A stretch of 64,000 bases of DNA from Nocardioides terrae (GTDB lineage: Bacteria; Actinomycetota; Actinomycetes; Propionibacteriales; Nocardioidaceae): contig NZ_FOLB01000012.1 in assembly GCF_900112345.1 (NCBI RefSeq), positions 1 to 64,000 on the forward strand, in the 5' to 3' direction. This document shows, piece by piece, positions 1-8,725 of the stretch (within the stretch, counting starts at the first letter, position 1; each line of letters opens with the position of its first letter). The notes beneath the pieces were generated by a model. It was not told the origin of the DNA, did no database searches, and was given only the letters and a program-made list of their open reading frames with translations. Position numbers and translations under genes: made by a program.

Positions 1-219
1 GACCTCATCGCTGGTCCTGGTGGGCATTGTGTGCGGCCGCGAGGACCGCGTCACCAATCCGGCCTCGCCTTCGGTGGCGTAGCGGTCGATCCAGGTCCGC
101 ACGCACTTGCGGGAGACACCCATCGCGGCCGCGATGTGAGCTTGGGGCCAGCCGGCCTGGTGGCGCTGGACGATCAGTCGACGACCGTGAACGGTCAGCC
201 GGGCATTACCGTGGGACAC
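1..219 (-). CDS. IS481-family transposase, N-terminal 73 residues, cut by window edge
   Basis: The visible 73 codons start at a GTG preceded by GGAGG five bases upstream. They encode a helix-turn-helix typical of the IS481 N-terminus: a basic stretch, then AAMGVSRKCVRTWIDRY, then the linker RSSRPHTMPTRTS, which precedes the integrase core in this family. The DDE catalytic domain lies beyond base 1. It would bind the terminal inverted repeats and catalyse transposition of its own element. Whether the gene is intact cannot be told from the window. Confidence 0.85.
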   Translation of the reverse strand, partial: MSHGNARLTVHGRRLIVQRHQAGWPQAHIAAAMGVSRKCVRTWIDRYATEGEAGLVTRSSRPHTMPTRTSDEV

Positions 220-322
220 GAGAACCTCCGGGTTGGAGTGGGCCTTAGACAAGCCACATCCCATTCGGAGGTTCTCGTTCGTTCAACCAGGCTCGCCGCT
301 ACCAACGTCCTGGCCGGGTACA
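1..322 (-). mobile_element. IS481-family insertion sequence, transposase-start end only
   Basis: This is the 5' (transposase-start) end of an insertion sequence whose remainder lies outside the window. The outer boundary is inferred at about 322, where the minus strand begins TGTACC; a TGT terminus is usual for IS481 elements. Between that end and the transposase start lies about 100 bp of non-coding terminal sequence. The boundary falls 1-2 bp from the stop codon of the downstream phosphatase gene. The target duplication cannot be checked because the other end is missing. Confidence 0.75.
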
Positions 323-323
323 G

Positions 324-1436
324 CTAGAGCCGATGGACGACGATCATCGCCCGGTCGTCGTTGCGGGAGCCGAGGGCGTCGACGAGCCGCTTGGCCGCGT
401 CCTGGAAGTCGCCGCGGAGCAGTGACTCCGCCTCGCCGACGAGCCGGTCGATGCCCAGGTCGATGTCGCGGTGCGGCTGCTCGACCATGCCGTCGGTGTA
501 GAGCAGCACCGCGTCGCCGTGGGAGAAGACGCCGGTGGCGACCGCGAACTCGGCGCCGGGGATCAGGCCGAGGATCGGGCCCTCGCTGCCGAGGACGCTC
601 CACCGGCCGGAGCCGGCAGCACGCCAGACGGCCGGCGGATGGCCCGCCGTACGGATCTCGAAGAAGCCGGTGGCCAGGTCGACGGAGAGGTGAACGGCGG
701 TGGCGAAGCCCTCCTCCCAGTCCTGGCGCAGGAGGTACTCGTTGGCGGCCGGCAGGAACGCCTCGGGCGGGAGCGCGCCGAGCATGCCGCTGAACGCCCC
801 CGACAGGAGCAGCGCACGGGTCCCGGCCTGCTCGCCCTTCCCGGAGACGTCGACGACGACGACCTCGAGCCGGTCCGCCGCGGGGCGGCTGGCGACCACG
901 AAGTCGCCCGCGAAGAGGGTGCCGCCGGCCGACCTGAGCTCCGACTGGACGTGCCAGTCGCGCGGCAACATGGGGATCCCGCCCTGGTTGAGGATGCGGT
1001 CGCGCAGGTCGACGAACATCGACTCGCCCTGCAGGCCGGCCACGCCCAGCCGCGAGCGGCGGAAGGACATCAGCAGCACGACCAGGCCGAGCAGGAAGAC
1101 CATCGCGATGCCGGTCACCGAGGCGGGGCTGATGTCGACGTCACGCATCCGGCGGCCGACGACCGCCAGGACGGTCAGGGTCAGGACGAAGACGACGAAC
1201 CAGGGCAGCGTGCGCGGTCCCAGGAGCAGGCTCGCGACGAGGAGCGGCACCACCAGCAGCGTGACCGGTGAGTAGCGGTCGAGGTAGACGATGCCCAGGC
1301 AGCAGACCACGGCCACCAGGCTGAGGAGGATGAGCATCCCCGTCTGGCTGTCGAGACCGCGGGTCCGGACCCGGGCGCCCCACCTGAGCGAGCGCCCGAC
1401 CGCGGCCACGCGCGACGACTCAGTTCGGGCACTCAT
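324..1436 (-). CDS. Membrane SpoIIE/RsbU-type PP2C protein phosphatase
   Basis: A 370-residue predicted serine/threonine phosphatase. Four hydrophobic segments lie at about residues 33-53, 57-75, 79-94 and 104-123, followed by a cytoplasmic PP2C-SpoIIE domain at about 150-370. Metal-binding motifs are visible: AGDF, VVDVSGKGEQA, LLYTDGMVE and NDDRAMIVV near the end. Relatives dephosphorylate anti-anti-sigma factors in partner-switching cascades controlling sigma-B-like factors. No sigma factor or anti-sigma gene is adjacent, so the target is unknown. The stop codon lies directly beside the end of the IS481 element. The C-terminus has normal length for the fold, but the last residues could have been altered by the insertion. 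Confidence 0.85.
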   Translation of the reverse strand: MSARTESSRVAAVGRSLRWGARVRTRGLDSQTGMLILLSLVAVVCCLGIVYLDRYSPVTLLVVPLLVASLLLGPRTLPWFVVFVLTLTVLAVVGRRMRDVDISPASVTGIAMVFLLGLVVLLMSFRRSRLGVAGLQGESMFVDLRDRILNQGGIPMLPRDWHVQSELRSAGGTLFAGDFVVASRPAADRLEVVVVDVSGKGEQAGTRALLLSGAFSGMLGALPPEAFLPAANEYLLRQDWEEGFATAVHLSVDLATGFFEIRTAGHPPAVWRAAGSGRWSVLGSEGPILGLIPGAEFAVATGVFSHGDAVLLYTDGMVEQPHRDIDLGIDRLVGEAESLLRGDFQDAAKRLVDALGSRNDDRAMIVVHRL

Positions 1437-1496
1437 GTCTCAGGTCCTCGTGGTCGGGGAAGCCACACTCTAGTGGCCGCCGCGGTTCGGTCGGCG

Positions 1497-2342
1497 TCAC
1501 TTCGTCGCACGCGATCGTGACGCCCGCTGGCAGCGCGGGCACCAGAACAGGTTGCGGCCCTCGAGCTCGGCGGTGCGTACGACGGCGCCGCACACGTGGC
1601 AGGGCTGGCCGGTGCGCCGGTAGACGTAGACCTCGCCGCCGTGGTCGTCGACGCGCGGGTCCCGATCCATCGCCTCGGGCGTGTGCTCCACGCGGACGGT
1701 GTCGATGCGGTTCTTGGCGACGCCGTCGTGCATGAGCGCGACGAGGTCGTCCCACATCGCGAGCCACTGCTTGCGGGTGAGCGCGTCACCGCGGCGGTAG
1801 GGGTCGACGCGGTGCCGGAAGAGGAGCTCGGCGCGGTAGACGTTGCCCACGCCGGCGAGCACGGTCTGGTCCATCAGCAGGCTGGCGATGCTGCGCTGGC
1901 TGCGCCCGATCCGGGCCCAGGCCTTCAGCGGGTCGCCGCCCGCGTCCGGCGGACGGAGCGGGTCCGGCCCGAGCTTGGCGATGCCGGCGTCGACCTGCTC
2001 GCGGGTCCACAGGTCGCAGGCGGTGGCGCCGCGCAGGTCCGCGACGGTCGACTCCCCCACCAGCCGTAGCCGCACCTGCCCGATCGGCGGCGGCGGCTGG
2101 TCGTCGTACGGCGTGAGCTGGAGCTTGCCGATCAGGCCGAGGTGGATGTGGATGTAGCGCTCACCCGGGAACTCCAGGAACAGCTGCTTGCCCCACGCCT
2201 GGGCGCCGTCGAGCACCTGGCCGTCGAGCTGACGGGCCTCGGCGTCGAAGCGTCCCTGCGGGCTGCCGACCCGGACCGGCCGCCCGGCGAAGGCGTCGGT
2301 CAGGTCGTGCGCCAGCCGGTGGAGGGTGTGCCCCTCGGGCAT
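1497..2342 (-). CDS. nei: Fpg/Nei-family DNA glycosylase (endonuclease VIII type)
   Basis: A 281-residue base-excision repair enzyme that removes oxidised bases and cleaves the abasic site by beta/delta elimination. The N-terminus MPEGHT supplies the catalytic Pro2 and Glu3 once Met is removed. The H2TH region lies at about 170-220, and a C-terminal zinc finger carries CHVC and CPRC pairs at about 252-273. The sequence resembles the mycobacterial Nei1 (Rv2464c) type, which also lies beside rpiB. It follows rpiB by 7 bp, so the two are probably cotranscribed. The name nei is used at family level; the exact substrate preference is not visible. Confidence 0.9.
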   Translation of the reverse strand: MPEGHTLHRLAHDLTDAFAGRPVRVGSPQGRFDAEARQLDGQVLDGAQAWGKQLFLEFPGERYIHIHLGLIGKLQLTPYDDQPPPPIGQVRLRLVGESTVADLRGATACDLWTREQVDAGIAKLGPDPLRPPDAGGDPLKAWARIGRSQRSIASLLMDQTVLAGVGNVYRAELLFRHRVDPYRRGDALTRKQWLAMWDDLVALMHDGVAKNRIDTVRVEHTPEAMDRDPRVDDHGGEVYVYRRTGQPCHVCGAVVRTAELEGRNLFWCPRCQRASRSRATK

Positions 2343-2349
2343 CCCTCGC

Positions 2350-2868
2350 TCAGTCCTGGTCCTCGGCCGGGCCGAGGCCCCGGGCCGACTCGGGCAGCGG
2401 CGGGCGCCGGCCGGTGCGGTCGTAGACGTCGAGCTGCTCGATCCGCCTGACGTGGCGCTCCTCGTCGCTGAAGGGCTCGGCGAGGAAGACCTCCACGAAG
2501 CGCGTCATGTCCTCGATGCTGTGCATCCGTCCGCCGACGGCGACGACCTGGGCGTCGTTGTGCTCGCGGGCCAGCTTGGCGGTCTCGTCGGAGTGGACCA
2601 GCGCGCAGCGGATGCCGGTCACCTTGTTGGCCGCCATCTGCTCGCCGTTGCCGCTGCCGCCGATGACGACGCCGAGGCTGTCGAGGCCCTGCTCGCGATC
2701 GCGGACGACCGCCTCGGCGGCCCGGATGCAGAAGACGGGGTAGTCGTCGAGGGCGTCGTAGACGAAGGGTCCGTGGTCAACGACCTCGTGGCCGAGCTCG
2801 GTGAGGCGGGTGGTCAGGTGGCTCTTCAGGTCGAGGCCGGCGTGGTCGCAGCCCAGGTGCACGCGCAT
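2350..2868 (-). CDS. rpiB: Ribose-5-phosphate isomerase B
   Basis: Interconverts ribose-5-phosphate and ribulose-5-phosphate in the cytoplasmic pentose phosphate pathway. The 172-residue protein has the RpiB signature GCDHAG near the N-terminus and GGSGNGEQMAANK at about 70-82. Actinobacterial RpiB enzymes use the Glu of this GNGEQ segment as catalytic base in place of the Cys found in E. coli RpiB, and that Glu is present here. The C-terminal tail after residue 155 is rich in Pro and Asp and is probably disordered. It lies between the esterase gene and nei, the same nei-rpiB pair as in mycobacteria. Confidence 0.95.
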   Translation of the reverse strand: MRVHLGCDHAGLDLKSHLTTRLTELGHEVVDHGPFVYDALDDYPVFCIRAAEAVVRDREQGLDSLGVVIGGSGNGEQMAANKVTGIRCALVHSDETAKLAREHNDAQVVAVGGRMHSIEDMTRFVEVFLAEPFSDEERHVRRIEQLDVYDRTGRRPPLPESARGLGPAEDQD

Positions 2869-2880
2869 GGCTTCATCCTC

Positions 2881-3747
2881 TCAGGCGTACGACGCGAGGA
2901 AGCCGGCCACCTGCCGGACGAGCCGCTCCGCCGGCGTGAAGGCGTCGTGGCGCCAGAAGCCGTGCGTCTGGCCTAGGTAGCGGGTGGCGGTCACCTCGAC
3001 GCCCGCCGCGTCCAGCCGGCGCGCGAGCTCCTCGCCCTCGTCGCGCAGCGGGTCGTGTTCCGCGGTGACCACGAGGGTGGGCGGCAGCGTGTGCAGCCGG
3101 TCGCTGAGCAGCGGGGCGAGATCGGGATCGGTGAGGTCGGCGGGTGAGGCGACGTACTGCTGCCAGTACCAGGCCGCCTCCTCCCGGTCGAAGCCCTCCG
3201 CGGCGGTGTCGTAGGAGTCGAACCCTTGGGTCGGGTCGAGGAACGGGTAGATGAGCACCACGGCGTCGAAGGTGCCGGGGTGGCGCAGCGCGCCGCCGAG
3301 CGCCAGGTTGCCGCCGGCGCTGTCGCCGTGGACGTAGGCCGGGCCCGGCCGGCCCTGCCGCCCGAGCCACCCGACCACCGCGTCGACGTCCTCGACGGCG
3401 GCGGGGAACCGGTGCTCGGGCGGTCGGCGGTAGTCGACGCTCAGGACGGCCAGGCCGCTGCGGTCGGCGAACCGACGGGAGACCGCGTCGTGCACCTCGA
3501 CGTCGTTGAAGACGAAGCCGCCGCCGTGGAGGTGGACGACGATGCCGTCCCTCGCGCCGGCCGGGGTGTAGAGCCGGCACGGCACGCCGTCCGCGTCGAC
3601 GTCCTCGACCGCGGCGACCTCCTCCTTCGGCTCTCGCGCCGCCTGCAGCCGGGCGGCGGCGCGCTGCTCGTCGATCGGGGTCTCCCAGATCTTCGGTTCC
3701 CGGTGATAGCTCGCGACCGCCTGGGCCGCCTGCCGGAAGAGCGTCAT
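2881..3747 (-). CDS. Alpha/beta hydrolase, HSL-type esterase
   Basis: A 288-residue predicted carboxylesterase or lipase of the hormone-sensitive-lipase family. The oxyanion-hole motif HGGGF is at about 74-78 and the nucleophile elbow GDSAGG at about 143. The acid is probably the Asp of AEHDPLRDEG and the base the His of GQTHGFW. No signal peptide is seen, so it should be cytoplasmic. The start chosen is the ATG of MTLFRQ; a longer reading frame extends upstream but overlaps the divergent membrane-protein gene and lacks family similarity. The natural ester substrate is unknown. Confidence 0.88.
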   Translation of the reverse strand: MTLFRQAAQAVASYHREPKIWETPIDEQRAAARLQAAREPKEEVAAVEDVDADGVPCRLYTPAGARDGIVVHLHGGGFVFNDVEVHDAVSRRFADRSGLAVLSVDYRRPPEHRFPAAVEDVDAVVGWLGRQGRPGPAYVHGDSAGGNLALGGALRHPGTFDAVVLIYPFLDPTQGFDSYDTAAEGFDREEAAWYWQQYVASPADLTDPDLAPLLSDRLHTLPPTLVVTAEHDPLRDEGEELARRLDAAGVEVTATRYLGQTHGFWRHDAFTPAERLVRQVAGFLASYA

Positions 3748-3761
3748 GGGAGCATCCTGCC

Positions 3762-4109
3762 GTGACGGGTCTCGCGTGGCTGGTTCTGGGCCTGGTGTTC
3801 CTCGACGAGCTGCTCGCCTGCGCCGGCGCCGCCGTCGTCGGCTGGGCGCTGCCGGCGCCGTGGCTCCTCGTCTGGCTGCTGCCGGCCCTCGTCGTCGCGG
3901 TGTGGTGGTCCTTCGCCTCACCGAAGGCGCCGTACGGCGGCCCAGTGGTGCGTCCCGTCGTCAAGGTGCTCGTCTTCGGGCTGGTGTCGCTGGGCCTGTG
4001 GCTGGCCGGCCAGCCCGGCTGGGCCGTCGCCCTGCTGGTGTTCTCCGTCGTGGTGAACGGGCTCGCCCAGCTGCGCTTCGTGCGCGCGGTGGAGCCGCAC
4101 GGCGCCTGA
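3762..4109 (+). CDS. YrdB/DUF2568-type small membrane protein
   Basis: A 115-residue protein with four closely spaced hydrophobic segments (about 4-28, 30-47, 62-79, 84-101) and the central motif WWSFASPKAPYGG, typical of the DUF2568 (YrdB) family. Function is unknown. It starts at a GTG only 14 bp from the divergent esterase start, so the two genes must share a compact promoter region or have promoters inside each other. The 170 bp that follow, up to the rdgB stop, hold no recognisable gene. Confidence 0.75.
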   Translation: MTGLAWLVLGLVFLDELLACAGAAVVGWALPAPWLLVWLLPALVVAVWWSFASPKAPYGGPVVRPVVKVLVFGLVSLGLWLAGQPGWAVALLVFSVVVNGLAQLRFVRAVEPHGA

Positions 4110-4279
4110 CGCGTCTCGGGCCGGTCCGAGGACCCTTTGTGACGCACGCGGGCCGCGTAGCCGGTGAGGTGCCACAGGGGGCGCTCCGGCGACATCGACC
4201 ACTTGAGGTCCTCAGGCAGCGACGGCCGGTCCCTACTCGAGCCGGACCTGCGCGGCGTGCTGCCGGTGGGCGGCGTCCA

Positions 4280-4885
4280 TCAGCTCCCGAGGACCTCGGC
4301 GATCCGGGGGCCGATCTCCCGCAGCGCCCTGCCGCGGTGGGAGATCGCGTCCTTGTCCTCGCGGGAGAGCTCGGCGGTGGTGAGCCCCGGCCGGTCGGAC
4401 GCCTCGAAGAGCACGTCGTAGCCGAACCCGCCGCTCCCCCGCACCTCGCGGATCACCCGACCGTCCATCCGGCCCTCGACCACCACCTCGCCGCCTTCGT
4501 GCACGAACGCGACGGCGCAGGTGAAGTGGGCGGTGCGGCCCGCATCGGGTACGTCGGCCAGCTGGTCGAGCAGCAGCGCGTTGTTGCGCTCGTCGGACTT
4601 CGGGCGGCCACCCCAGCGGGCCGAGAGCACGCCGGGCATGCCGTTCAGCGCGTCGACGCAGAGGCCGGAGTCGTCGGCGACGGACGGCAGCCCGGTGGCC
4701 AGGAAGCCTGCGCGTGCCTTGATCAGTGCGTTGCCCTCGAAGGTCGGCGCGTCCTCGACGGGCTCCTCGAAGAATGCGACGTCGTCGAGCCCGATGACGG
4801 AGACGCCCGGCACGAGAGGGCCCAGGATGCGCTCCATCTCCTGGATCTTCTTGGCGTTGCGCGAGGCGACGAAGACCCGGGTCAT
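4280..4885 (-). CDS. rdgB: Non-canonical purine NTP pyrophosphatase (RdgB/HAM1)
   Basis: A house-cleaning enzyme that hydrolyses ITP, dITP and XTP to the monophosphates, keeping deaminated purines out of nucleic acids. The 201-residue length fits the family. Conserved elements include [12 protein letters not shown] at the N-terminus, FEGNALIKA at about 68, [12 protein letters not shown] at about 87, GGFGYDVLF at about 152 and the C-terminal SHRGRAL. Its ATG overlaps the rph stop codon (ATGA), giving the classic rph-rdgB operon. Confidence 0.95.
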   Translation of the reverse strand: MTRVFVASRNAKKIQEMERILGPLVPGVSVIGLDDVAFFEEPVEDAPTFEGNALIKARAGFLATGLPSVADDSGLCVDALNGMPGVLSARWGGRPKSDERNNALLLDQLADVPDAGRTAHFTCAVAFVHEGGEVVVEGRMDGRVIREVRGSGGFGYDVLFEASDRPGLTTAELSREDKDAISHRGRALREIGPRIAEVLGS

Positions 4886-5604
4886 CCGGCGAGCGCCTCG
4901 ACCTGCAGGCGGGTTAGGTCGGCGCAGCCCTTCTCGCCGAGCGCGAGCAGGGTGTCCAGCTCGGCGCGGTCGAAGGCGGCGCCCTCGGCGGTGCCCTGCA
5001 CCTCGACGAACTTGCCGTCGCCGGTCATCACGATGTTCATGTCGGTCTCGGCGCGGACGTCCTCCTCGTAGGGGAGGTCGAGGCGCGGGACCCCGTCGAT
5101 GATGCCGACGGAGACCGCGGCCACCGAGCCGGTGAGTGGCTCACCGGTGAGCGCGCCGGTGGAGCGCAGGTGGGCGACCGCGTCGGCGAGGGCGACGTAT
5201 GCGCCGGTGATCGCGGCCGTGCGGGTGCCGCCGTCGGCCTGGAGGACGTCGCAGTCGAGCTGGATGGTGTTCTCGCCGAGCGCCTTGTAGTCGATCACGG
5301 CGCGCAGCGAGCGGCCGATCAGCCGGGAGATCTCGTGGGTGCGCCCGCCGATGCGGCCCTTGACCGACTCGCGCTCGGAGCGGGTGTTGGTCGAGGCCGG
5401 GAGCATGGCGTACTCGGCCGTCACCCAGCCGAGGCCCGAGCCCTTGCGCCACCGCGGCACGCCCTCGGAGGCCGACGCCGCACACAGGACGCGGGTCCGG
5501 CCGAACTCGACGAGCACCGAGCCGGCGGCGTGGTCGAGCCAGTTGCGGGTGATCTTGATTTGGCGCAGCTCGTCGTCTGCTCGCCCATCGGCACGTGTCG
5601 TCAC
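4882..5604 (-). CDS. rph: Ribonuclease PH
   Basis: Phosphorolytic 3'-5' exoribonuclease that trims tRNA 3' ends. The start taken is the GTG giving [14 protein letters not shown], which matches the family N-terminus; an upstream in-frame ATG adds 11 residues that do not. Diagnostic segments are [35 protein letters not shown] and [19 protein letters not shown]. The length of about 240 residues is normal. It is translationally coupled to rdgB and belongs to the conserved actinobacterial block that also includes murI and the Rv1339-like gene. Confidence 0.95.
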   Translation of the reverse strand: MTTRADGRADDELRQIKITRNWLDHAAGSVLVEFGRTRVLCAASASEGVPRWRKGSGLGWVTAEYAMLPASTNTRSERESVKGRIGGRTHEISRLIGRSLRAVIDYKALGENTIQLDCDVLQADGGTRTAAITGAYVALADAVAHLRSTGALTGEPLTGSVAAVSVGIIDGVPRLDLPYEEDVRAETDMNIVMTGDGKFVEVQGTAEGAAFDRAELDTLLALGEKGCADLTRLQVEALAG

Positions 5605-5676
5605 GAGGAAGGACCCTACCGAGCGACGGAGTCGCACCGGGCGCCCGGTCGGGCGCCCGGTGGAGGGAGCGCTGCG

Positions 5677-6510
5677 CTACTTCACCTCGGCCCGGAGGAT
5701 CCGCCGCAGGCCGATGACGAGCGGGACGACCAGCCAGATGATCCCGGAGACCACCAGATGGCCCCACTCCTTGCCCGTCATGTCGGAGAGCTCGTAGAGC
5801 TCACCCTGGGCCGAGCTGAAGTCGATCCACGGGGCAAGCTTGTCGAACCAGTCCATGTAGTGCGCGCCGAGCGCGATCAGGCCGGGCAGGACGTAGGTGT
5901 AGATGAAGAAGATGACGATGGCCGCGGCCGTGTTCAGCAGCAGCGCCGCGAGCGCGAAGCCCGTGAGCATGGCGAGGTTCTGGCCGATGATGAAACCGAA
6001 GAAGCCGTCCCAGCCGTAGTGCCAGTCCGCGTGGCCGTTGAAGAGCCCGTACAGCGCGGTGCAGATCGCGCCGATGGCGGTCGCCAGCACGATCGTCGCC
6101 AGCGTCAGGATCACGCCGACGGCGAGCTTGGCCAGGATGACCCGCGACCGCCGGGACTCCAGCGTGAAGGTGACCATCGCGGAGCGCTGCGTCCACTCCG
6201 TCGTGACGAGCATGATGCCGAGCACCGGCAGCAGCACGGAGGTCAGGAACGCGGCGACCGCGGTGAAGTCGCCGAACTGGATCTTGTCGTCGTTGACGGT
6301 GGTGACGATCAGCGCGATCGCCTCGGCCAGGACGACGACGATGCCGATGATGGCGAGCAGCCAGAAGCTGGCCCGGGTGTCCCGGGCCTTGCGCAGCTCG
6401 ACGCCGACCAGCCGGCCGAACGGGATCGGCGCGGTGTCGGTGACGTCGAGGACGATCGGCGACGTGCCGGTGACGGAGCCGCTGACGGAGCCGGTGGAGG
6501 GGGAGGTCAT
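5677..6510 (-). CDS. ABC-2 type transporter permease
   Basis: A 277-residue integral membrane protein with about six hydrophobic segments (about 45-70, 83-104, 127-150, 171-197, 200-220, 252-270). This layout fits the ABC-2 permease family that exports drugs, lipids or polysaccharide. The first 25 residues are Ser/Thr-rich and probably cytoplasmic. Its start overlaps the stop of the ATPase gene (ATGA), so the pair form one exporter operon. The divergent two-component system across 131 bp is a likely regulator, as is common for such exporters. The substrate is not predictable. Confidence 0.85.
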   Translation of the reverse strand: MTSPSTGSVSGSVTGTSPIVLDVTDTAPIPFGRLVGVELRKARDTRASFWLLAIIGIVVVLAEAIALIVTTVNDDKIQFGDFTAVAAFLTSVLLPVLGIMLVTTEWTQRSAMVTFTLESRRSRVILAKLAVGVILTLATIVLATAIGAICTALYGLFNGHADWHYGWDGFFGFIIGQNLAMLTGFALAALLLNTAAAIVIFFIYTYVLPGLIALGAHYMDWFDKLAPWIDFSSAQGELYELSDMTGKEWGHLVVSGIIWLVVPLVIGLRRILRAEVK

Positions 6511-7442
6511 GCCACGGTCCCTTCGGGTGTCGGAGCCTGGAGCGACGAGGGCGCCTCGCGCTGGGTGTCGGCGGTGAGCTGCAGGAACAGGTCCTCGAGC
6601 CCGGCGCCGCCGTCGCGCAGGTCGGTGAGCACGACCTGGGCGGAGAGGGCGGCGCGACCGACGTCGGCCGCCGCCGCCTGGACCCGCAGCCCGCGTCCGG
6701 CCTGCTCGACGGGCAGGCCGGCCGCCTGGAGCGCCGCGGCGAGCGCGGCGTTGTCCAAAGACGTGACGAGCGTCTGCGCGGGGCCGGCACCGGCCAGCAG
6801 CGTCTCGCGGTCGCCCCGGGCCACGATCCGGCCGTTGCCGATGAGGATCATCTCGTCGGCGATCTGCTCGACCTCGTGCAGCAGGTGGCTCGAGAGCAGC
6901 ACCGTGCCGCCGCGGTCGGCGTAGTTCTTGAGGAGGCCGCGCATCCAGCGGATGCCGGCGGGGTCGAGGCCGTTGGCCGGCTCGTCCAGGATCAGCACCT
7001 GCGGGTCACCGAGCAGCGCGTGGGCGATGCCGAGGCGCTGCTTCATGCCGAGCGAGTAGTTCCGGATGCGCCGCTTCGCCTCGGCCTTGGTCAGCGAGAC
7101 GAGGTCGAGCATCTCGTCGACGCGGGACTCGGGCAGACCCATCGTCATCGCGCCGAGGGTGAGCACCTCCCGGCCGGTCCGGCCGCCGTGCTGCGCCGAG
7201 GCGTCCAGCAGGACGCCGACGTGCCGCCCGGGGTTCGGGATGTCGTGGTAGCGCAGCCCACCGATCGTCACCTCGCCCTTCGTCGGCGGCGTGAGCCCCA
7301 CCATCACCCGCATCGTCGTCGACTTGCCGGCGCCGTTGGGCCCCAGGAAGCCGGTGACCCGACCAGGTTGGCAGGTGAAGCTCACATCGTCGACGGCCAC
7401 GAACGAGCCGTACTTCCGCGTCAGTCCTTCGACCTTGATCAT
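6507..7442 (-). CDS. ABC transporter ATP-binding protein
   Basis: The 311-residue nucleotide-binding subunit of the exporter. It has Walker A GPNGAGKST at about 35-43, a Q-loop region around 80-90, the signature YSLGMKQR at about 130, Walker B VLILDEPANGLDP at about 150-162 and a switch His in LLSSHLLHEVE. The C-terminal 90 residues form the accessory domain usual in DrrA/CcmA-like exporters. First gene of the operon with the ABC-2 permease; transcribed away from the histidine kinase gene. Confidence 0.92.
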   Translation of the reverse strand: MIKVEGLTRKYGSFVAVDDVSFTCQPGRVTGFLGPNGAGKSTTMRVMVGLTPPTKGEVTIGGLRYHDIPNPGRHVGVLLDASAQHGGRTGREVLTLGAMTMGLPESRVDEMLDLVSLTKAEAKRRIRNYSLGMKQRLGIAHALLGDPQVLILDEPANGLDPAGIRWMRGLLKNYADRGGTVLLSSHLLHEVEQIADEMILIGNGRIVARGDRETLLAGAGPAQTLVTSLDNAALAAALQAAGLPVEQAGRGLRVQAAAADVGRAALSAQVVLTDLRDGGAGLEDLFLQLTADTQREAPSSLQAPTPEGTVA

Positions 7443-7561
7443 GCGACCACCCTGTCAGATCGGCGTCAGGTCCGGCATCGTTCCGCGGCATCGACACGAC
7501 CCCTCCACAAGTAGGGGGTCCCGGACGACCGAGGACCGCTGTGGCGCAGGCCGCGCAGCCC

Positions 7562-7567
7562 TAGCGT
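7562..7567 (+). promoter_or_regulatory. Predicted -10 box of the histidine kinase gene (leaderless)
   Basis: TAGCGT ends six bases before the ATG at 7574. This spacing puts the transcription start at or next to the start codon, predicting a leaderless mRNA. No Shine-Dalgarno sequence is present. Confidence 0.55.
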
Positions 7568-7573
7568 GGGCCC

Positions 7574-8725
7574 ATGCAGCACCCCGAGCCCGAGTACCAG
7601 CCGCGGCTGAGCACCTGGAGCCACGTCTGGCGCCTCGTGGTGATGCTCGCCGTGTCGGGGGTGACGTGGGGGCCGGCCATCGACCCCGAGCAGCGGATCG
7701 GCGACTGGTTCGTCGTGCTCGACGTGGTGCTGGGCGCGGTCGCCTACGTGCTCGTCTTCTTCCGCCGCCGTCGGCCGGTCGCGGTGGCGATCGTGCTCGG
7801 CCTGACGACCACGGTCTCGGGGATCGCCGGCGGTCCGGCGCTGCTGGCGCTCGTCTCGGTCGCGACCCGGCGACGCGGACGCGAGATCGGGATCGTCGCC
7901 TCGGTCGGCTTCGCGTGCGCGCAGCAGTACGGCATGGTCACCCGCGGACCGGACGACTCCGTGTGGCTCGTCCTCGTCCTCAACGCGATCGCGACCGGCG
8001 CTGCGGTCGGCTGGGGGCTCTACCTCGGCTCCCGCCGCGAGCTCCTCTGGGGGCTCCGCAACCGGGTCGACCGGGCCGAGGCCGAGCAGGCGCTGCGGAT
8101 CGAGCAGGCCCGGGCCAACGAGCGCCAGCGCATCGCCCGTGAGATGCACGACGTCCTGGCCCACCGGATCTCCCAGATCTCCATGCACGCCGGCGCGCTC
8201 GGGTTCCGCCAGGACCTCGACGCCGGCGGGATGCGCGCGAGCGTCGCGGTGATCCAGGAGAAGGCGCACGAGGCGCTCGCCGACCTGCGTGCGGTGCTCG
8301 GCGTGCTGCGCGAGTCCGGCGGCGAGCTCGCGCCCCAGCCGACGTACGCCGACCTGCCCGGCCTGCTCGTGGAGGCACGCGCCGCCGGCACGGCCGTGGA
8401 GGTCGACGACCGGATCGTCGACGAGGTCCCCGACGTGCTGGGCCGGACGGTCTACCGCATCGTCCAGGAGGGCGTCACGAACGCCCGCAAGCACGCACCC
8501 GGGCAGCGGCTCTCGGTCGTCCTCCACGGTGCGGCCGGCGAGCGGCTCGACGTGACCATGCGCAACCCGCTCCCGGCCCCCGGTCCGCTGCGGCCGGCCG
8601 CACCCGGCGCCGGCCTCGGGCTGGTCGGGATGAGCGAGCGGGCCGAGCTGGCCGGCGGCGGGCTGGAGCACCGCGTGGAGGGCCGCGACTTCGTGCTGCA
8701 CGCCTGGATAGCGTGGCCGGCATGA
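7574..8725 (+). CDS. Sensor histidine kinase, NarL-type (HisKA_3)
   Basis: A 383-residue membrane kinase. The N-terminal half has four to five hydrophobic segments within about residues 17-155. A short coiled linker follows, then the dimerisation/phosphoacceptor motif REMHDVLAHRISQI at about 190-203, whose His is the predicted phosphorylation site. The HATPase domain has an N-box EGVTNARKHA and a G-box GAGLGLVGMSER. Kinases of this type phosphorylate the adjacent LuxR-type regulator. The stop codon overlaps the regulator start (ATGA). The signal is unknown; the divergent ABC exporter suggests envelope stress or a drug. Confidence 0.92.
   Translation: MQHPEPEYQPRLSTWSHVWRLVVMLAVSGVTWGPAIDPEQRIGDWFVVLDVVLGAVAYVLVFFRRRRPVAVAIVLGLTTTVSGIAGGPALLALVSVATRRRGREIGIVASVGFACAQQYGMVTRGPDDSVWLVLVLNAIATGAAVGWGLYLGSRRELLWGLRNRVDRAEAEQALRIEQARANERQRIAREMHDVLAHRISQISMHAGALGFRQDLDAGGMRASVAVIQEKAHEALADLRAVLGVLRESGGELAPQPTYADLPGLLVEARAAGTAVEVDDRIVDEVPDVLGRTVYRIVQEGVTNARKHAPGQRLSVVLHGAAGERLDVTMRNPLPAPGPLRPAAPGAGLGLVGMSERAELAGGGLEHRVEGRDFVLHAWIAWPA

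Noticed and set aside
2873..4195. A 440-codon minus-strand open frame over the esterase
   Set aside because: It reads the esterase gene in a wrong frame. The correct frame has HGGG and GDSAGG motifs.
4110..4279. Possible small gene downstream of rdgB (a 15-codon frame sharing TGATG with the rdgB stop)
   Set aside because: It is very short, matches nothing and is not followed by related sequence. I see no recognisable gene in this gap.
5170..6924. A 584-codon plus-strand open frame
   Set aside because: It is antisense to rph and the ABC exporter genes and has shadow-frame composition.
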